Under the pieces are notes generated by a model that did no database searches, was not told where the DNA came from, and saw nothing but the letters and a program-made list of their open reading frames with translations. The translations under genes were made by a program, and so were the position numbers. Below are positions 63,586 to 64,000 of a DNA stretch of 64,000 nt, one piece after another; position 1 is the stretch's first letter, and each line of letters begins with the position of its first letter. Source of the DNA: Caulobacterales bacterium (lineage in GTDB: Bacteria; Pseudomonadota; Alphaproteobacteria; Caulobacterales; Caulobacteraceae); NCBI GenBank assembly GCA_016183935.1, contig JACPDR010000005.1, positions 61,968 to 125,967 of the forward strand, written 5' to 3'.

Positions 63586-64000
63586 TCATCCGGCGGCGCG
63601 GGCCAGCACCAGCCCGGCCATCGGCGGCAGGGCCCCGCCCGAGCCTGCCGGCAGGTTGATCGCCTCGATGACGCGCCAGCCCGCCGGGGCGGTCCAGTCC
63701 ACCGCGTGCTCACCCAGATTGAACACGCAGATCAGGCGATCGCCCGCCAGACCGCGTTCGAAACACAGCAGGCCGGGGGCGGCGTCCACGAGGCGCATGT
63801 CGCCGCGGGTCAGGGCCGGATGGGCCTTGCGCAGGGCGACCAGACGCCGGGTGACGTTGAGCATGGACGACGGATCGGCCTCCTGCCGGTCCACGGCCAG
63901 CCCGACATGGCGCGGATCGACCGGCAGCCACGGTTCGGCGGTCGAAAAGCCGGCGTGCGGCCGGTCGGCCGACCACGGCATCGGCGTCCGGGCCCCGTCA
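63586..64000 (-). CDS. GH13 alpha-glucosidase, C-terminal part (enters from right edge)
   Basis: Partial gene: only the last ~137 residues are inside. TDGARTPMPWSADRPHAGFSTAEPWLPV is the conserved DG.RTPMPW segment of oligo-alpha-glucosidases near the end of the barrel, and LVALRKAHPALTRGDMRLV leads into the C-terminal beta domain. It splits maltose and small maltodextrins to glucose and may be regulated by the adjacent LacI protein. Confidence 0.87.
   Translation of the reverse strand, partial: DGARTPMPWSADRPHAGFSTAEPWLPVDPRHVGLAVDRQEADPSSMLNVTRRLVALRKAHPALTRGDMRLVDAAPGLLCFERGLAGDRLICVFNLGEHAVDWTAPAGWRVIEAINLPAGSGGALPPMAGLVLARAAG

Noticed and set aside
1..64000. CRISPR array
   Set aside because: No regularly spaced repeats were seen; the only tandem repeats are the three 9-bp units at 43991.

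Overview
The window is GC-rich (about 70% in most stretches) chromosomal DNA of an alphaproteobacterium. A short bacterial SRP RNA, a TonB-dependent receptor, an arsH/arsR/acr3/arsC cluster, several exported or lipoprotein hydrolases and a maltodextrin locus (GH97, SLC45-like transporter, GH15, GH13, LacI regulator) suggest the Caulobacterales, most likely a Brevundimonas-like species. That placement is inference; no 16S gene is present.

Layout. 1-10.9 kb: the end of an M1 aminopeptidase lipoprotein, a Bcr/CflA-type drug exporter, the arsenic cluster, and gltD-gltB (glutamate synthase). gltB is broken by a frame change near 6950. 11.06-27.62 kb: a 16.5-kb genomic island inserted in the 3' half of a tRNA-Leu(CAA) gene. 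It is bounded by a 56-bp direct repeat with one mismatch, and a tyrosine integrase lies next to the intact tRNA. The island carries a type I restriction-modification cluster (hsdM-hsdS-Abi_C-like-fic-hsdR), an HNH endonuclease, a reverse transcriptase with an unusual YSDN catalytic motif facing a two-gene unit of unknown function, an excisionase-like HTH protein, a ribbon-helix-helix protein and several unknown envelope proteins. It looks like a defence island.

27.8-42.6 kb: an S41 protease, a TonB_C-like protein, an FAH-family hydrolase, an isoaspartyl peptidase, an ICMT-like methyltransferase, a FecBCD-type metal/cofactor importer, a peptide (POT) transporter, a TonB receptor, tRNA-Gly(CCC) and a TraB/GumN protein whose reading frame runs through that tRNA. 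42.6-55.3 kb: housekeeping genes (rmuC, recR, ybaB, dnaX, SRP RNA, nudC, kdsB, a membrane cytochrome c, amtB, a UDP-glucuronate epimerase), with three copies of a ~130-bp palindromic element between genes. 55.5-64 kb: the maltodextrin locus. A LacI-type regulator is divergent from GH97, the transporter, an esterase and a lipoprotein glucoamylase, and a GH13 alpha-glucosidase enters from the right edge.

The most notable parts are the island's RT/HNH/unknown-gene block and the hsd cluster interrupted by Abi_C-like and Fic genes. The island also has two matching palindromes, TGCAAC-NN-GTTGCA, that may be binding sites of a shared regulator.
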